Of a stretch of 64,000 nucleotides of DNA, positions 61,557 to 64,000 are shown piece after piece. A program made the translations under genes and the position numbers. This stretch comes from JBCBJX01 sp964342855 (lineage in GTDB: Bacteria; Pseudomonadota; Alphaproteobacteria; Caulobacterales; Parvularculaceae). Within the stretch, counting starts at the first letter, position 1. Every line of letters begins with the position of its first letter. The stretch spans positions 1 through 64,000 of the forward strand of contig CAYFIB010000015.1 of NCBI GenBank assembly GCA_964342855.1. Direction: 5' to 3'. The notes under the pieces were generated by a model, which was not told the DNA's origin, searched no databases, and saw nothing but the letters and a program-made list of their open reading frames with translations.

Positions 61557-62414
61557 ATGTCTACGAAGTTTCTGATCTCCATCGCCGCGCTCGCAGCGCT
61601 TGCTCTCGGCGCCTGCGCCAACTCGGGCGGTTCGCGCTTTGAGTATGTCGAGAAGCCCGTGGAGGCGCTCTATAACGAGGCTGCCGACGAGCTGGAGAAG
61701 CGCCGCTATGAACTGGCGGTCGCGCTCTTCGACGAAGTCGAACGCCAGCACCCGTACTCGTCATGGGCGCGGCGGGCGATGCTCATGTCCGCCTTTTCGT
61801 CCTATCAGGCGAACGACTATGAAACGGCGCTGGCGAACATCGATCGCTTCGTCGCGCTGCACCCGGGCAACGTGCTCGCGCCTTACGCCTATTATCTGCG
61901 CGCCATGTGCCATTACGAGCAGATCCGCGATGTCGGCCGCGATCAGGACATCACTCGCAACGCGCTTGACGCCCTGAACCAGGTCATCGCCCGCTATCCC
62001 GGCACCGACTACGCCCGCGACGCGCAGTTGAAGCGCGACCTCACCATGGACCACCTCGCCGGCAAGGAGATGTATGTCGGCCGATATTATCTGCGGAATT
62101 CCCAGCACGTCGCGGCGATCAACCGCTTCAAGAACGTGCTCGCGAATTACCAGAACACGACGCAGGTGCCTGAAGCGCTGCACCGTCTGGTCGAGGCCTA
62201 TGTCGAGCTCGGCGTCTATGACGAGGCCCGCGCGACGGCGGCGGTGCTCGGCTACAACTACCCGGGCTCGGTCTGGTACGAAGACACCTACCAGCTGCTG
62301 CGTCGGCGTAACGCGCTCGTCTCCAATCCGGTGACGCCCGTGGCGCTCAACCCCGAACGCGACCCGGAAAACCCGGAGACGGCGGCGGTTTTGAGCGAGG
62401 AAGCGCCGCTCTAG
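61557..62414 (+). CDS. bamD: Outer membrane assembly lipoprotein BamD
   Basis: 285 residues with a lipoprotein signal (ISIAALAALALGACANSG, Cys at residue 20). The TPR-like body shows VEALYNEAADELEKRRYELAVALFDEVERQHPYSSWARRAMLMSAFSSYQANDYETALANIDRFVALHPGN and later GRYYLRNSQHVAAINRFKNVLANYQNTTQVPEALHRLVEAYVELGVYDEARATAAVLGYNYPGS. BamD is the essential lipoprotein partner of BamA in outer-membrane protein insertion. lpxC, bamD and recN are the usual genes after dcw in this class. Confidence 0.96.
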   Translation: MSTKFLISIAALAALALGACANSGGSRFEYVEKPVEALYNEAADELEKRRYELAVALFDEVERQHPYSSWARRAMLMSAFSSYQANDYETALANIDRFVALHPGNVLAPYAYYLRAMCHYEQIRDVGRDQDITRNALDALNQVIARYPGTDYARDAQLKRDLTMDHLAGKEMYVGRYYLRNSQHVAAINRFKNVLANYQNTTQVPEALHRLVEAYVELGVYDEARATAAVLGYNYPGSVWYEDTYQLLRRRNALVSNPVTPVALNPERDPENPETAAVLSEEAPL

Positions 62415-62475
62415 TCCGCGTTCCAAGCCCGCGCCCGATGGACCGGGCGCGACGCATCACTTAAATTCTCAAGCG

Positions 62476-64000
62476 ATGCTCACCGCTCTTTCCGTTCGCG
62501 ATATCGTCCTCATCGACCGGCTGGATATCTCCGTCGGTACGGGCCTCACCGCGCTCACCGGCGAGACCGGGGCGGGGAAATCAATCCTTCTCGACGCCCT
62601 CGGTCTCGCGGTCGGCGGCAAGGCCGACAAAGGCCTCGTGCGTCATGGGGCGGAGGAGGGCGCGGCCGTCGCCGCCTTCGAGCCGGGACCCGACCACGCC
62701 GTCTGGGCGCATCTCGACGCGCACGGCGTGCCCCACGAAGACGGCGCGGTCATCCTGCGCCGCGTGCAACGCGCCGACGGCCGGGCCCGCGCGTTCGTCA
62801 ACGATCAACCGGTCTCTCTCGGCGTCCTGCGCGCGGTCGGCGAGCTTCTTGTCGAGGTGCACGGCCAGCATGACGGGCACGGATTTTTAAAAGCGGCGAC
62901 TCACCGCGCCGTGCTCGACGCCTATGCCGGTTTCGACGCGGCGCCCCTCAGCGAAGCCTGCGCCGCCGCGCGCGAAGCGGAGGGGGCGCTCAGCGCCCAC
63001 CGCGCCGCCATGGCGCGCGCGGCGGAGGATGCGGAATATCTGCGCCACGCGACGGCGGAATTCGACAGGCTCGATCCGCAGGCAGGCGAAGAAGCTGACC
63101 TCGCCGAGCTTCGCGCCGCGATGATGGCGGCGGAGAAATCAACCGCGGACGTGACCGAAGCCGCCGGCGCTCTCGATGCGGAGGGAACGGCGGAGAAGCT
63201 CGCCCGCGCCGCGCGCGCGCTGGAGCGGGCGCAGGGACGCCTCGGCGAAGCCGAAGGCGCGGCGCGCGATCTCCTCGGCGCGGCGGCGGCGAAGATGGAC
63301 GCCGCGCTCGCCGCCTTCGACGAAGCCGCGGGCGCCGTCGCGGCGCTCGAAGACGCGCTCACGGTCGATGCAGACGCGCTGGAGGCGGCGGAAGCGCGGC
63401 TCTTCGCGCTCCGCGCGCTCGCTCGCAAACACGGCGTCGCGCCGGATGATCTGCCGACCGTCCGGGAGCGGATCGCCGGAAACCTCGCCGCGATCGAGGA
63501 TGGAGAGGCGCGCGAGAAAGCGCTCCAGAAAGCTTTCGACGCGGCGCGCGCCGCTTACGTCTCAGAGGCGCGGAAGTTGACCAAGGCGCGCCTCGCCGCG
63601 GCGGGGGAGCTGGAGAACGCTGTCGCGGGAGAGCTTGCGCCCCTGAAGCTCGACCGCGCGCGGTTCGCCATCGCGCTGAAGACGGATGAAAGCCGCATCG
63701 CGTCGGAAGGCTTCGAGAACGTGGAGTTCCAGATCTCCACCAACCCCGGCGCGCCCTTGGGGCCGCTCTCAAAAATCGCCTCTGGCGGCGAACTTGCCCG
63801 CTTCGTCCTGGCGCTGAAGGCCTCGCTTGCGGCGAAGGAAGGCAAGACGGTCGTCATATTTGATGAGGTGGACGCGGGCGTCGGCGGCGCCGTCGCGGAC
63901 GCGGTCGGTGAGCGCCTCGCGCGCCTTGCCAAAGACGAACAGGTCCTCGTCGTCACCCACTCGCCGCAGGTCGCCGCCCGCGCCGACGGTCACTGGAAAA
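62476..64000 (+). CDS. recN: DNA repair protein RecN, 5' part (3' end outside window)
   Basis: At least 508 residues; the frame runs off the right edge. SMC-like: N-terminal LSVRDIVLIDRLDISVGTGLTALTGETGAGKSILLDALGLAVGG (Walker A), VHGQHDGHGFLKAATHRAVLDAYAG, a central Ala/Glu-rich antiparallel coiled coil (about 155-370), then FQISTNPGAPLGPLSKIASGGELARFVLALKASLA (signature) and KTVVIFDEVDAGVGGAVADAVGERL (Walker B), ending in VVTHSPQVAARADGHWK. RecN acts in double-strand break repair. About 30-45 C-terminal residues are missing. ATG 62476 is the only start giving the canonical N-terminus. Confidence 0.96.
   Translation, partial: MLTALSVRDIVLIDRLDISVGTGLTALTGETGAGKSILLDALGLAVGGKADKGLVRHGAEEGAAVAAFEPGPDHAVWAHLDAHGVPHEDGAVILRRVQRADGRARAFVNDQPVSLGVLRAVGELLVEVHGQHDGHGFLKAATHRAVLDAYAGFDAAPLSEACAAAREAEGALSAHRAAMARAAEDAEYLRHATAEFDRLDPQAGEEADLAELRAAMMAAEKSTADVTEAAGALDAEGTAEKLARAARALERAQGRLGEAEGAARDLLGAAAAKMDAALAAFDEAAGAVAALEDALTVDADALEAAEARLFALRALARKHGVAPDDLPTVRERIAGNLAAIEDGEAREKALQKAFDAARAAYVSEARKLTKARLAAAGELENAVAGELAPLKLDRARFAIALKTDESRIASEGFENVEFQISTNPGAPLGPLSKIASGGELARFVLALKASLAAKEGKTVVIFDEVDAGVGGAVADAVGERLARLAKDEQVLVVTHSPQVAARADGHWK

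Noticed and set aside
61487..61576. 29-codon frame just upstream of and overlapping bamD
   Set aside because: It has no ribosome site, ordinary composition and no hydrophobic or leader-peptide pattern.

Overview
This window is GC-rich chromosomal DNA from an alphaproteobacterium. The evidence is a complete division and cell-wall (dcw) cluster in alphaproteobacterial order (mraZ to ftsZ, then lpxC, bamD, recN), an FtsZ with a long linker, perfect CtrA-type boxes (TTAA-N7-TTAA) before ftsZ and before a cell-wall hydrolase gene, a NadQ/NrtR-like NAD regulator next to nadABC, and a methyltransferase-fused ArsR regulator (SahR-like) at the head of metF-metH. The best guess is the Caulobacterales / Maricaulales / Parvularculales part of the class; the genus cannot be read from the sequence.

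Layout. 1-9.6 kb: the 3' end of glyQ, then an accessory block (lipoprotein, two DUF805 membrane proteins, VOC protein, PaaI-type thioesterase, DUF4105/Lnb-like protein, DUF6356 protein) separating it from glyS, then ppdK. 9.6-16.7 kb: a SleB-type hydrolase gene behind a CtrA box, facing a minus-strand run of HD hydrolase, tyrosine phosphatase, NAD regulator, nadA, nadB, nadC. 16.9-28.4 kb: mixed metabolic genes (KAS III-like enzyme, glutamate-synthase-like protein, tag, PEP-mutase-family enzyme with a divergent LysR gene, ygfZ, pyrC), then a PH-domain protein and an AraC regulator beside a secreted ConA-like protein. 28.5-32.8 kb: ettA, an M23 peptidase and mlaA-mlaC. 32.9-37.5 kb: the sahR-metF-metH methionine operon; its MetH lacks the homocysteine-binding domain. 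37.5-41.4 kb: a 28-residue membrane peptide, a TerB-DnaJ protein, an EamA transporter, a peptidoglycan amidase, a DUF2141 protein and the RNase P RNA. 41.7-64 kb: the dcw cluster, lpxC, bamD and the 5' part of recN.

How the genes work together. The dcw genes make lipid II (murE, murF, mraY, murD, murG, murC, murB, ddl) and build the divisome (ftsL, ftsI, ftsW, ftsQ, ftsA, ftsZ). Most neighbouring genes in this run overlap by a few bases, so translational coupling is likely. Candidate regulators can be matched to sites: MraZ to 10-bp-spaced CCCA repeats upstream of its own gene, CtrA to the ftsZ promoter, SahR to a palindrome at its own start, and NadQ to nadABC (site not identified). Four nested-palindrome intergenic repeats are present, three of them between convergent genes. 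No transposase, phage gene, CRISPR array, tRNA or rRNA was seen. I found no clearly new multi-gene system. The most unusual items are the AT-rich segment inside glyS, the MetH lacking its homocysteine domain, the KTA (not KTG) motif of FtsI, a probable CTG start overlapping a TGA stop in the NAD operon, and the 28-residue membrane peptide.
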